NCBI GenBank assembly: GCA_029216955.1
Contig: JANAVB010015600.1
Location: 32,695,061-32,759,060 of the forward strand
Reading direction: 5' to 3'
DNA: 64,000 nt
DNA from: Iris pallida
Taxonomy: Eukaryota; Streptophyta; Magnoliopsida; Asparagales; Iridaceae
Under the pieces are notes generated by a model. It did no database searches and was not told where the DNA came from. It saw only the letters and a program-made list of their open reading frames with translations. A program made the translations under genes and the position numbers. The number at the start of each line of letters is the position of its first letter. Within the stretch, counting starts at the first letter, position 1. Positions 46,501 through 57,413 of the stretch are shown here, piece after piece.

Positions 46501-47518
46501 AGATGGCCTAGCCACACTCGAGCCAAGTGCGCTACTGCACATAGCAGTGCAGCCAAGCCAAGGTCCCCCCTCCTGCTGCTAATTCTCTGTAAGCTAAGTC
46601 CCAACTCTAAATCTGATACTTACATCAAGATAAATATCTGATACAAGGATTACTAAGGTTTGAACAATCAAATGAAATGGGACTGAACATAAGCTAGGGT
46701 GCAGGACAAGGCAGATACTAAATAAGGCTACCATAACTTAGCTGGACAGACCAAAAGGAATGTCCATTCATAGAAAGATAATTTCCCAGGTAAACTAAGG
46801 TATTGACTAAATCTAAAGATATGGACATTAATATCTAAAGCAGGCAACATAAACAAGGGGACTGATATTATGGACTTGCCATATTCCCAAATTACTGACT
46901 GAACACATAACCCCTCTTCGAATTAGACTGCACACATACAAGGGTCTGAACTCTGATGCATGGGTGTGTGAAGAGCAAAGCAAGTGTGTGCAGACATGTA
47001 AAGGAAGAGTACAATGAAGTGAGAGTGAAGTGTCAAGTGAAATGTGCACAACAATGGGGGCTTCGACTGCACAGAACAAGGTCTGCAGGCCATGGTACAG
47101 CACGAACATGCCATGGCTCGAATCCCCATGCCTTGGTCTATATGTCAGTCACTAGACTCATCCAAATGTGCTTAGGTGGTGAAACCAAGGTGTGTCAAAA
47201 GAGAACAAAATATTAATTATATATTTAGTTGGGTCTTATATATATATTACTTCAGCTTAAGAAGGATAATTCATGACCATAAGGTGGTTAACACTTACTC
47301 TTCACAAAATAACACTAAAACCTGAAGGTTACTTCAGCTTTAAATGCCTAATTTCAAAATATCAAGCTGAAGTTGAAATGTCACTTAAGAAGCCATGCTC
47401 GAAAAGGGACTGATTCAATCCAGATAAGCTCAAGCTCAGTCACATCCATAAATCAGAAATCAATTATAAATTATGCATGAATCATATTTCTTGTCAAGAA
47501 ATAAGGATGGAGATATAC
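43549..47518. other. CACTA-E interior without recognised genes
   Basis: AT-rich to about 45000. From 45000 to 46600 it is rich in CTAACA and ACTAACACT motifs and pyrimidine tracts that look like a degenerate simple repeat. No domain is visible in the short frames. Confidence 0.5.
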
Positions 47519-47633
47519 CTATCAATCACATCCTGACGCCACATGGTGGTGAGCAACTGCCTAGTGCGCATTAGCAAAGACCGATGTCCCTTGTACTCAG
47601 TTTCAGCCTTCTTCAAGACACCAGTTGATTCCT
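47519..47633 (-). pseudogene. Captured exon of SEC20
   Basis: A 115-base minus-strand exon bounded by a TTCAG acceptor (ending 47634) and an AG/GTATAT donor (47519/47518). It reads EESTGVLKKAETEYKGHRSL, LMRTRQLLTTMWRQDVIDR. This matches the conserved C-terminal SNARE region of plant SEC20, an ER-Golgi retrograde SNARE (from memory DESTGVLKKAE.EYKGHRSL). Both splice sites are kept, so the genomic form with introns was captured, not a cDNA. No neighbouring SEC20 exon was found. Confidence 0.85.
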
Positions 47634-47866
47634 CTGAACAATAAAGTATGATCACATTATAACATCAACAAATTACAGGTCCTACACCTAGTCATATATG
47701 GACCTAAGCTGATGCATTATACAACTCATAACTGATGGTGCAGACATGTAAACTGAAAAGACTATATCGATTAGCTAACACAGTCAAAATAATTTACATG
47801 TGAAGCATATTGTATGCATAGTTGTTTACCGTGCAAAGAAATAATCAGTCAAAACTAGGGCACGTT

Positions 47867-47867
<1 letters not shown>

Positions 47868-47950
<83 letters not shown>
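47868..47950. repeat. (AT)n microsatellite
   Basis: About 83 bases of AT. The IYIYIY frames on both strands are artefacts. Confidence 0.97.
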
Positions 47951-47956
<6 letters not shown>

Positions 47957-48389
47957 TTTGCACGATCCATATATAATATATATGGTGTTAAGAAGCCTGT
48001 TCCAATGCAATGCACACCAACCACAAGGCAGGCAACAGGCAATCAAGCAAGGATCATGTTACAATAGTGTTCTAATAAGTCTCTGATTTGGAAAAATGGC
48101 ACCTTACCAATGAGAGAGAATAATTGGTGCCTATAAGTAGAACGACATTGGTGGTAAAGCAAACTCTCAGCTAACTGAGGTAACACATTGCAGCTAATGA
48201 ATAGAATCTCAATTGCACTGGTGCATAAGTGTCTAGAGAAACCTCTCTTAGATATTTACTTCTACAAGTCATTCATGTTAGAACTGTCACAACCTTTGAT
48301 AATAACTGATCTTAAGTACAGAACTTTCTTACGAGGAAAAAGCCTCTTGATTGGAAAAAGCCTACTTTAGGAGACTGCCATCTTTGAGA

Positions 48390-48731
48390 TTTCCTTAGCA
48401 GATATCTAGATTCAGCTGAGTAGTCTACTGGTGCTTGTGCCCTGGCAGTTATCCTCTGCCTCTTCTTACCCATGTATTCTGTCTGAGCAACAGATACTCG
48501 GAACATATGGGGAACCCATGTTGCCTCTTTCAACTTGAGCTGGAATTTATCCTCCCCTTCCTCAGATTTTATTCTGTCGAGCTCATCAGCACTGCATCCT
48601 ATGATTTGCTCAGCATGCTCATTGAAAGTCAAAACCCAAGCTTCACCAGTTGGATCTGAAACCTTCACTACCATTATGTATCTTAAAGAGCAATTTTCAT
48701 CACTCTTTGAACATCCTTCACACCAGTAACC
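48390..48731 (-). pseudogene. Captured C-terminal part of replication protein A large subunit (RPA70)
   Basis: The minus-strand frame, open from 48809, reads GYWCEGCSKSDENCSLRYIM, VVKVSDPTGEAWVLTFNEHA, EQIIGCSADELDRIKSEEGE, LKEATWVPHMFRVSVAQTEY and KRQRITARAQAPVDYSAESR. This is the Rep_fac-A_C domain (PF08646), the OB fold with the C-terminal half of the zinc finger, of plant RPA1. Upstream, CEGCSKSDE.CS is duplicated, and the first two zinc-finger Cys are absent. Near 48388 the frame slips by one base before the natural C-terminus. An intact RPA70 has 600 or more residues; this piece has about 114. The copy is intron-free here but may be one exon. Confidence 0.9.
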
Positions 48732-49148
48732 AGAGCAACTTTCATCACTCTTTGAACATCCTTCACAATCTAATAATGCTCCCGTCCAACATGGATACAA
48801 CAAGAGCACACAAGCTGTATCTTGATATTATGGCTCGTACTACTGTCAAACTAAAATGAGATCAAAATTGTAGATTAGCAAGGAAGTTAAGTGATTTCCT
48901 TGATTATGTCTATTTATTGGGAAGAGAGTGCATGTTTTTTTAGTTTCTTAGAATTTAGATGTATCTGAAGGAAAAGTTTGAACTTTTTGAAAGGCCTATA
49001 GACAAATCTAACCACGAGTTATGTACGTGTGAAAAACATAAGAGCAATATGGTTTTTTGATAAAAAGATGGGCATTGGGCTCTTCTAATATATTGTATTG
49101 CATCCCTAACCATTAAAAATGATCAGGAAAAATAACAGAATATACACC

Positions 49149-49360
49149 TCACTGGCTGCAGCTTTGAAGCGAACATAGATAATTGATGCTTCCACGCCTT
49201 CTGAAACAGCACTTTTGCTTGAACCACTGCCTCGAATAGCAGATTGCACCTAAAAAGGGAACAACGAAATGCAATTTCTCAGTGAAGTCCTGAAAGAACT
49301 ATTCCTCTTCCATGGTTCGTATCAAAACATGTAATAAATTACCTGGGAAGAAGCACCTTT
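49149..49360 (-). pseudogene. Exon-like fragment, unidentified, possibly a further captured gene
   Basis: On the minus strand, after TTTTTAG, a frame reads [34 protein letters not shown] and meets a GTGTAT-type donor (about 49248-49149). A preceding piece near 49380-49345 ends in GASSQ before GTAATT. Spliced, the two may join. I do not recognise the family. Composition and splice sites look like host exons. Confidence 0.4.
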
Positions 49361-52261
49361 TAGGACTGAAAATACGTGAGATCGAATCATACCCAACGCT
49401 CGAGAATGTACAAGAAAAAAATTAGAACAACCTGCTGGGGATCTTTGGATAGTCATGAAAATATAGTATTCAATCCTAAGAAATTAAAATAGATGTTGTT
49501 CGCAAAGTAATTACCAAATTAAGCTATAAGCAATCTAGCTTGGTGAAATTGATTAATGAAAACTAATAGGTATTAGTTTATCTTTTTATATAAGTGCAAA
49601 TAATGCCAACGAAGATTTCTCACCATTCTCTTCATGAGAAGAACAGTTTGTATCAGATGATAACACACAGTTATAGAGATGCAAGCCTAGCTTCTCAAAG
49701 AATAATTAAAAACCTAATTTCAGCTAGTCCAACTGAAATATGCTTTCCGTGTAAAACATATGAGCCAGTAATTACACCAATCAGACAAGGATAGATAAAA
49801 ACAATGCTACAACGAAGAAAAACATAACTTCAGTAAAGAAAAATGGACTACTTTGTGCCCAGTTCGAAATTGGCCTAATCTTTCTTGAAAATATAGGATC
49901 GCACATGTCTGACACTTGTTTTGGGATTGAAATTCTTATCCCACTTTATGGTTTAATTTCTGCATATCCCTTTTCGTAATACATCTTCTAAGAGAGGCGT
50001 AAAACTTATACGTTTTATAGTCTTGTACATAGTTTTAAAAGACGAAATGCGCACCAAGGCGCAAAGGTTCCTGGAGCCTGAGGCGCTAGGCGCAAGGCTC
50101 AAGGCACGCCTTTTGAAAGCTAGGCGCACTTTTTTCTTTATATGTAAAAAATATCTACATTTAAAAACTTAGCTACATAGAAGTCCAAATTCCTTGAAAA
50201 TATCACTAATTATAGGCACAAAATTATGGCATACCTTAGGGGAACAGAGTCATAGAAAAAGGTCAAGCCCAAAATTAAAGTACCCAAATGAGAACCAGCT
50301 GGTATTAGGCTAAATATAACAAGAAAACTACGGTTTGGTATTGAAAAATAATGTTATATACAAGAAAATGATGGAAATTCTGTCAAAATCATATATATAT
50401 ATATATATATTTTTTTTCTTTTTTCAGAAAAAAAAAAAAAAAAATCTTAAAAAATGGTTCTTAAAAAATGTCTAAACTGCAAACAGATACTACAATCAGA
50501 ATCACCAAATTACCAATCTTATCAAGAAAAAATTATAGAGTGCAGAATATACTTAAGGCCTGCTTACCTGAACTTCCCTATCCAAGAAACTTGACTAGGT
50601 GCTTTAAGCACCTTAGACTAGCTCTTCAACGGCTGCTAATTTATTGGAGAAGATAGGTGCTTGCTCGGAGTTATCTGTAACAGGCATCCATACTTCTAGG
50701 CCCAGGTTTGGTACATTGCTTTGCTTACTAGTATCAGGCGAGCACCATTCTGTCACACATGAAACAAGCTTGATGCAAGTAATGTTAGTGATATAATGAT
50801 ATTGGAGATTGTTACAATCAGCACCATATAGCTCTATTATATGATTAAAAAAACTAAACTTCATAATAAGTTTTGCTTGCCAGCTCCCTAAAAAGTTGCC
50901 GACATCTTATTTATGTAAATTGGCGTCATAGGTTATTAACTATAGGAAAAATACTTGTTAAAACTGAAATTAACCAATGAATATCAGTCCTAAATAGTCA
51001 TAGGTTATTAACTATAGAAGACAAAAGCCAACATTTAGTCCTAAATAGTATAAATGCCACAACTGTGAACCAATGAATATCAGTCCCATTCTTATAAAAC
51101 TGAAATTAACTTAACCGTCATGCGTGCCATTCTCAGTAATCTAACGCCAAATACAAAAAGAAAAAATCCAAAAGAGCATCAATATGAATGAACACTATGC
51201 ACTAGAAATATTCACTTGTGAGGATATCAAATTGAAGTAATCAACACTAAGAAGTTTTTGTTTCTACTCTCTACGTGAACAATCAATTGGTTTAGTGAAA
51301 CAACACGAAAAATACATTCAAAATTTGAGATACCACAACTTATGTAGTAGTCCTCCATGATATCATCTCTGATAATAAAAATACAACTCGATTTTTAAAC
51401 AAGACTCAGTTTTGGGTGTATGAAAGGAAATCAAATCAATTAACTAAAAACAAGAAGAAAAAAAAATCTATGTTCGAACTCTAATAAAATTCGAAAGGTC
51501 TTCGTTTTACATATAATAACTTAATCCAATGCTTTAATCAAAAATCAGATTGAGATGTTAAAATACATGTTAAAAAGATACAAGTAGAAAAAAATTAATC
51601 ACGTCCGCGAAGTTTTTGAGCAACAACAAAAGAATATTTAGCAATTCTTATTGAAACCAAAACCATGAAGCAAACTGATTTCTCTCATAAAATGGCCATA
51701 TGGTGCAAACATCTACACAAATAACCAAGCAGCAGGACAACATAGGAGCATATAAGATGATCCGCTTAAAGACTAAAACAAGTTTAACGGACCAGTATCA
51801 TTATTTAGTTTCGAATTATAGCAGTTGCCAATAAACATTAGCTTTAACAAAAATGAAACTTTATTGGGTAAAAAAGGACATTGTTAATATAATTTTTAGT
51901 AAACAAATAGCATTATTCTTCGGTTTCGAATAATACCTTCTCCAAGTAATTGCAGAGAGATTTCTCAAAAGCACTGAAAGAGATAAATGAAATGAAATAT
52001 TAGTCTTATGTCAAAAAGGCTTTTGATTTGACCAAAACTTGAAGGTGAAAAAAAAAGCTCAGGAACATACAAATATGGCAAAATAGGAGGTCCTGGTGAG
52101 AATTTATACTAGTTGGTTGTTCGATTTTGGAGGAAAAGCATAATATGTAGACAAACCAAGGAAAAAAAAGCATACAATTAAAGACAACAAACACACAAAG
52201 CTCATTAGAATGATAATTCATGATGTCAAAATCACCTTAAACAATTTTATCTCCATAACAT
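49361..52261. other. CACTA-E interior, no recognised genes
   Basis: AT-rich. A short stretch at 50045-50130 has repeated AGGCGC and AAGGCGC motifs. A short AT run is at 50391-50410, and poly-A/T tracts follow. Nothing codes convincingly. Confidence 0.5.
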
Positions 52262-53052
52262 CATGAGGGAACGTGTTCATCATACTAACTTTCAAAACTT
52301 TAGCACAATTCCCCAATTTTAACTCATTTGAACCGTTTTTCTGTAGAGATTAAACCCTAGAAAATAAACTGGTCCAAATCCAAAAAAATGGTGAATGATT
52401 TCAAATCTGAACCCTAGAAAAATAAACAAGATCAAATCCTACGAAGTGATCCCTAGAAAATAAACAAGAGATTCTCCTGTCACCTCCATCCACCACATCA
52501 GCATCAAGCGGGACGGGGGAGGGTGTGAAGGAGATCCGAACGGCTGCGGTTTCATCAACGAGTGCGAAGGAGATCCGAACAGAGGAGTTTTGAGAGAATA
52601 ATAAAAGAGAGGATTACCTAATAATAGGGTTCTAGCAGCTGTTCCGACGCGGGGAGTGGCAGTTCCAGAGCGGGTGCGGCAGTTCCAGCACCTGTGCGGT
52701 GGTAGAGATGATTTTTAAGGAGAATAGAAATGGAGAAGAAAATAGAAAAGTTTTGAGATGAAGACTTTTGGGAAAAGGTTTAAGTGGAATTTTTTCGAGG
52801 AAGGGAGGTGTTCGGGGGTTTTGGAAAAAACTAGAGCAAAACTTTTTAATGAAATACGATGGAGTCAAATTTTTAACATAGTTTTTTTTTTGTTAAACAA
52901 CAGTTTTTATCCGTCAAATTTAAATTTATCATTTTTGTGAAATAGGTTCGATGTTAAACAACGGTTTTAATCCGTTGAAAATGTAACAACATTTGTAGTA
53001 CGTCGTTGTTGGACTACTCTAACTGTCGCAAATCGTCTATTTTGGTGTAGTG
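52262..53052 (-). mobile_element. 5' end of a second CACTA-B-family element, truncated, inside CACTA-E
   Basis: On the minus strand it starts CACTACACCAAAATAGACG, then AACAACG/GTTGAAAA subterminal motifs, then a CT-rich leader with GGATCTCCTTC twice and TTCTAGGGTTT motifs, matching 8618-9400 block by block. No matching 3' end (CACTACGCC type) was found in 42860-52261, so only one end is recognisable. The leftmost limit is where similarity fades. Confidence 0.7.
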
Positions 53053-53479
53053 AGGAAGCTCCATGGAGGGAAAATGAAATCGAGGTAAGAGAGAGGGCTG
53101 GAGGAAGCTCTATGGAGGAAAAATAAAATCGAGCGAGAAGGAAAGAAGAGGAAAAATGAAAATGAGTGCGGAAGAGTTGGAAAAGAATATTTCTTTGCTT
53201 CCTATGTCACAGGATGTGGGTTGGATTGATACTAAGGGCTTGGCCCAATAGCTAGGTTCAATTAAGTGGGTTAAATTTAATAGTCCAAGGATCTAATTAA
53301 ATACATACAAATGCACCCATCCAATAAATACAACCAACCAATAATTAAATAATAAATTAACTATAATATTTGTATTATAATTTATGCCAAGTAAAATACT
53401 AAACTAAAATCCAAATATTGACTTATAATCCAATAGTTAATCCTAAATTCAAAATTTGACCAAAAAATTATCCGGGTGT

Positions 53480-53688
53480 TTTTTCATTTCCCGCCAAACT
53501 ATTTGGGATAGGCTGAAATTCTATTTGGGACGGACAGAAAGTTCAGTCCAAAATAAGTAAATATTATCAGGGTCGAAAAACAATGCGTCCTAAATGATAT
53601 TACTTTGTGTCCCAAATAATATTATTTAGGACTCATAAAAATTGTGTATCAAATAATGTCGTCCCAAAAGGTCACTTTTTTTGTAGTG
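53480..53688. repeat. CACTA-E right subterminal array
   Basis: GGGACGGAC, GTCCCAAA and GTCCTAAA motifs lead to GTCACTTTTTTTGTAGTG. The duplication GTA follows. At 53053-53150, inside the element, a GAGGAAGCTC(C/T)ATGGAGG leader block is duplicated in tandem. Confidence 0.88.
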
Positions 53689-53913
53689 GTATTTGCAGCA
53701 TTCCCTGCAGCATTTCCTGCAGCATTTGCAGCATCCCCCACACCATTTGTTACAGCAACAACGGTGTGTATCACGAACACAGTACAAACAACACAGATAC
53801 ACACAATCACGAACACGTTTGAAACACAATCTCATCAATAACACAGATATATAAAAATTTGTAACAACAATGTCCAACATAATGGTCCACAACTTAACTG
53901 CCAAGTATGGGAA

Positions 53914-54225
53914 GGAATGGCTCAGAACACAACCCAAAATTCATTCTAGCATACATTAGTGTGAATCATCTATATTCTGTACATATGGTGTAGTATATGT
54001 TCTTATCGATGTAGTATCTGAAGAATGTAACAGAATCAAGATGAACTCACATAATGTAATACTAAGACGTCATCTACTACTATATAAGATATAGTGATAG
54101 GTTATCGTATCATCATTGCCGAAGTCGGAGAACAGTCAACTTTATCTACGGCTACATAGTTTCTGCCTCGCCAGTCGAATGGCTGCAGGGACTATGTCCT
54201 GATCACCATGTCGTACCGTAGATTA
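53914..54225 (+). repeat. Direct repeat R1 (about 310 bp) of the CACTA-D complex block
   Basis: It begins GGAATGGCTCAGAACACAAC and ends CGTACCGTAGATTA. It matches 57811-58136 in the same orientation nearly throughout. Its last 130 bases (TCGTATCATCATTGCCGA to the end) recur also at 56244-56381 and 57178-57299. Confidence 0.88.
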
Positions 54226-54437
54226 ATACAAATGGAGCTGGAGCCAAAATACAGAAACCAAAATATGATATCCACCTCAAGTGTAGAGTCGAAGGAGAAG
54301 ATCTTTTCCACCCTCCCCCTCCCTCACGCTATCAACGTCACAACTTTTCCACCTCAAGTTCTGATCAACTATTTTCCTTCTCCTCTCCTCCACCATGGCT
54401 CTGAACCTATCTGCTCCTCCCTACTTCCCTTCTTCTT

Positions 54438-54625
54438 ATGATATCCAACTTCTCGGAGTCATCGGAGAAGGAGTCGAATGAGTCGGCGGTGATAGCAGAT
54501 GATTGCAAGACAGGGAGCGAAAAGACAGGCAAAGAAGAGGACGATACGAGTCGAATGGGGGATTCGAGTGACAATGTAGGCACCGAGAAGTCGGATAGCG
54601 TCACAGATGAGGAGGCTCGAGTATG
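54438..54625 (+). pseudogene. Acidic linker of a captured nuclear-factor gene
   Basis: The frame reads MISNFSESSEKESNESAVIA, DDCKTGSEKTGKEEDDTSRM and EKSDSVTDEEARV. It is the fuller copy of the acidic stretch also found inverted at 55836-55780 and again at 55833-56110. Together with the B3-like piece at 55177 it looks like the region between B3 domains of a REM-type factor. The assignment of the acidic part rests on position only. Confidence 0.4.
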
Positions 54626-55832
54626 ACCCACGTCAGAGGAGGAGAGGAAACCAGTAGCGCGGCGACGAGTGCGAGTCAGAGCTCCGGGCCGGCAAAGAGG
54701 ACCCGTTCCCATTTCGACTCTGCAGCCAGCGAGAAGTTGAAGAAGCCGGGCACGCTGAGCAGCCCGTTATACCTTGATGAGGACGATCCGGAAGACAATG
54801 CTGATTTAGTTTTGCCTTTTCCTCTCCTCCACCATGGCTATGGACCCATCTGCTCCTCCCTACTTCTCTTCTTCTTATTTGACTCTCTCAGCCACATATG
54901 ATATCCAGCTCAAGTGTAGAGTCAGAGGAGAAGAAGTGGACATGAAGAAGAGGGGGAAGCAGCACAGCCGGCGGCATGAACCGGAGGAAGTACAGAGGTT
55001 TTCTTCAACATACGTAGGAGAACTATAAGGATATATCTTTTCACAACATATCACATTGTCAAAGACCCTTAATGTGACAACCATGTTACCACGGTATCGG
55101 AAAACTAACATGTCATAATTTTATAAGCCGTGTGTTTTGACATAATCCTCCAACCGGATTTTAGTTCTATGTAATAATGCAAGATTACGACATAGGAGGA
55201 AAGAGTTGGAAGGATTATGTAAAAATATACGGCTTAGAAAATTATGACATGTTAGTCTTCCGACATCGCGGTAACATGGTTGTCACATTAAGGGTCTTTG
55301 ACAAGATGACATATTGTGAAAAGATATATCCTTATAGTTCTCATACGTATGTTGAAGAAAACCTCTATACTTCCTCCGGGTTATGCCGCCGGCTGTGCTG
55401 CTTTCCCTCCTCTTCATGTCCACTTCTTCTCCCCCGACTCTACACTTGAGCTGGATATCATATGTGGCTGAGAGAGTCAAATAAGAAGAAGGGAAGTAGG
55501 GAGGAGCAGATGGGTCCATAGCCATGGTGGAGGAGAGGAGAAGGCAAAACTGAATCAACATTGTCTTCCGGATCGTCCTCATCAAGGTATAACGGGCTGC
55601 TCAGCGTGCCCAGCTTCTTCAACTTCTCGCTGGCTGCAGAGTCGAAATGGGAACGGGTCCTCTTTGTCGGCCCGGAGCTCTGACTCGCACTCGTCGCCGC
55701 GCTACTGGTTTCCTCTCCTTCTCTGACACGGGTCATAAGAAAAGAAATTTCGTACCTCTTCTTCACATAAACATCATTGTCGCCTAATACTCAAGCCTCC
55801 TCATCTGTGACGCTATCCGACTTCTCGGTGCC
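54579..55832. repeat. Long inverted repeat, arms of about 0.6 kb, centre near 55178
   Basis: The left arm 54579-55175 and right arm about 55180-55832 are reverse complements. Matching landmarks: GGCACCGAGAAGTCGG (54579) with its complement ending 55832; GACGATCCGGAAGACAATG (54783) with its complement near 55570; the ATGGCTATGGACCCATC stretch (54836) with its complement near 55515; CATGTCATAATTTT (55108) with its complement near 55245. The left arm lacks a segment after GGCTCGAGTA. A transcript through it would fold into a long hairpin. Confidence 0.9.
55177..55372 (+). pseudogene. Captured B3 DNA-binding domain fragment (REM-like)
   Basis: The plus-strand frame reads MQDYDIGGKSWKDYVKIYGL, ENYDMLVFRHRGNMVVTLRV and FDKMTYCEKIYPYSS. 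The pattern W..YV..Y.L...D.LVF+..GNM...+.VFD...CEK is the C-terminal half of a plant B3 domain, most like the REM subfamily. A degenerate second copy lies inverted in the left arm (complement of 55130-54990). Only part of one domain is present and the frame runs into unrelated inverted sequence. Confidence 0.75.
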
Positions 55833-56112
55833 TTGGATAGCGTTACAGATGAGGAGGCTCGAGTACAAGGCGGCAATGATGTTTATGTGAAGAAGAGGTA
55901 CGAAATTTCTTTTCTTATGACCCGCGTCAGAGGAGGAGAGAAAACCAGTAGCGCGACGACGAGTACGAGTCAGAGCTCCGGGCCGGCAAAGAGGACCCGT
56001 TCCCATTTTGACTCTGCAGCCAGCGAGAAGTTGAAGAAGCTGGGCACGCTGAGCAGCCCGTTATGCCTTGATGAGGACGATCCGGAAGACAATGCTGATT
56101 CAGTTTTGCCTT
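55541..56112. repeat. Second long inverted repeat, arms about 277 bp, centre near 55827
   Basis: The left arm 55541-55818 and right arm 55836-56112 are reverse complements, with an asymmetric loop of about 17 bases (GACTTCTCGGTGCC). It shares its left arm with the right arm of the preceding inverted repeat, giving an A-B-B'-A'-A arrangement. Confidence 0.9.
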
Positions 56113-56243
56113 CCTTGGAAGGTATTGATTCTGTAGATCCGTGTATAAAAGAGGAAGAGATTGGGAGTAGAGTGGACCCGGAGGGAAATGAGAGATTGGA
56201 AGCTGGGTCAATATCCAAGAAGCGAAAGAGAGTCGAGGATTCT
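55833..56243 (+). pseudogene. Captured acidic/NLS segment of the B3-like gene
   Basis: An open frame from 55833 reads MDSVTDEEARVQ, KKRYEISFLMTRVRGGE, SSGPAKRTRSHFDSAASEKL, LDEDDPEDNADSVLP, EGIDSVDPCIKEEE and SISKKRKRVEDSDR, the last a classical basic nuclear-localisation motif. Acidic linkers and KKRK motifs between B3 domains are common in REM proteins. After 56243 it fuses to repeat R2. Copies of its front part lie inverted at 55818-55541 and direct at 54590-54810. Confidence 0.5.
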
Positions 56244-56381
56244 GATAGGTTGTCGTATCATCATTGCCGAGGGATGAGGGTCAAAGGACAGTCAACTTTA
56301 TCTATGACTACATAGTTTCTGCCTCGCCAGTCGAAAGGCTGAAGGGACTATGTCCTGATCACCATGTCGTACCGTAGATTA
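56244..56381 (+). repeat. Repeat R2 (about 135 bp)
   Basis: GATAGGTTGTCGTATC to ACCGTAGATTA; second of four copies (others at about 54090-54225, 57178-57299, 57999-58136). Confidence 0.88.
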
Positions 56382-56520
56382 ATGCAAATGGAGCTGGAGC
56401 CAAAATACAGAAACCAAAATACAAAATAAAGAAACCAAAATACAAAATACAGAAACCAAAATACAAAATACAGAAACCAAAATACAAAATATAGAATCCA
56501 AAATAGGACCCTCTGTGAGA
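56382..56520. repeat. Minisatellite of AAAATACAGAAACC units
   Basis: After AAATGGAGCTGGAGCC, a unit of about 28 bases (CAAAATACAAAATACAGAAAC) repeats four times or more. The same motif occurs in CACTA-A (1250-1310) and at 54229-54275. Confidence 0.88.
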
Positions 56521-56536
56521 ACGGATGGCTCAGAAC

Positions 56537-57180
56537 ACAACCCAACCGGAGAGGATATTCTGAGAGATCTATCTGAGAGGGACGTATACTCTGAGAGATC
56601 ACCTTTACAAGAATTATATCAGTAGTAGGATCGAGTGTTGGAGGAGATATTATCAAAGTATACGTCCTACTCAGATGGGTCTCTCACCGTTACTATTTTT
56701 TCCTGACAGCATGGATGTGCTCCGTCCACAGATTCTTGCTCCGAGCCAAAACTTTATCCCGGAGCTCAAGTGGACATCCTTTGTGTAGAGCTCGAGTGAG
56801 ATGTTCCTGACAGCATGGTGGTCTCCTTTGTTAAAGTTTCTGTGCTCGTCCCACAACCAATGTGGGATGAGCACGGATACTTTAACAAAGGAGGCCACCA
56901 TGCTGTCAGGAACCTCTCACTCGAGCTCTACACCAAAGATGTCCACTTGATCTCCGGGACAGTTTTGGCTCGGATCAAGAATCTGTGGACGGAGCACATC
57001 CACCATACTGTCAGGAAAAAATAGTAACGGTGAGAGACCAATCTGAGTAGCACGTATACTTTGATAATATCTCCTCCAACACTCGATCCCACTACTAATA
57101 TAATTCTTGTAAAGGTGATCTCTCAGAGTATACGTCCCTCTCAGATGGATCTCTCAGAGTATCCTCTCCGGTTGGGTTGT
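56537..57180. repeat. Near-perfect palindrome, 320-bp arms, 5-base loop
   Basis: Arms 56537-56855 and 56861-57180, loop ACCAA. Landmarks: ACAACCCAACCGGAGAGGAT at 56537 with its complement ending 57180; CTGACAGCATGG with CCATGCTGTCAG; GTGCTCGTCCCACA with TGTGGGATGAGCAC at the centre. The arms differ by a handful of substitutions and short indels. The mirrored short frames (FVKVSVL..P..WDEH) on both strands follow from the symmetry. Confidence 0.93.
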
Positions 57181-57299
57181 CGTATCATCATTGTCGAGAG
57201 ATGAGGGTCGGAGGACAGTCGACTTTATCTACGAATACATAGTTTCTGCCTCGCCAGTCGAATGGCTGCAGGGACTATGTCCTGATCACCATGTCGTAG
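57178..57299 (+). repeat. Repeat R3 (about 122 bp)
   Basis: TTGTCGTATCATCATTGTCG to ACCATGTCGTAG; third copy of the 130-bp repeat, directly abutting the palindrome. Confidence 0.88.
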
Positions 57300-57413
57300 T
57301 CCAATATAATCTAGAGATTGACACAGTTCTAATTCATATATGTAGTCCAATACAAATAGTCTAATACAAAAATAACCCAATACCAATAGTCCAATACAAA
57401 TAAGTACTAATAG

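Larger units (their letters stand above)
42860..53688 (-). mobile_element. CACTA-E: gene-capturing DNA transposon nested in CACTA-D
   Basis: Ends CACTACAAAAAAAGTGACC (left) and, on the minus strand, CACTACAAAAAAAGTGACC (right) are identical. TSD GTA at 42857-42859 and 53689-53691. Subterminal motifs are TTTGGGACGG and GTCCCAAA. It is 10.8 kb long, or about 10 kb without the foreign CACTA-B-type end at 52262-53052. No transposase was recognised. Minus-strand fragments of at least three host genes are present (P4-ATPase, SEC20, RPA70), so it is a transduplicating, non-autonomous copy. Confidence 0.95.

Noticed and set aside
50045..50130. AGGCGC-rich stretch as a gene or RNA element
   Set aside because: Short degenerate simple repeat with no structure or frame I can support.
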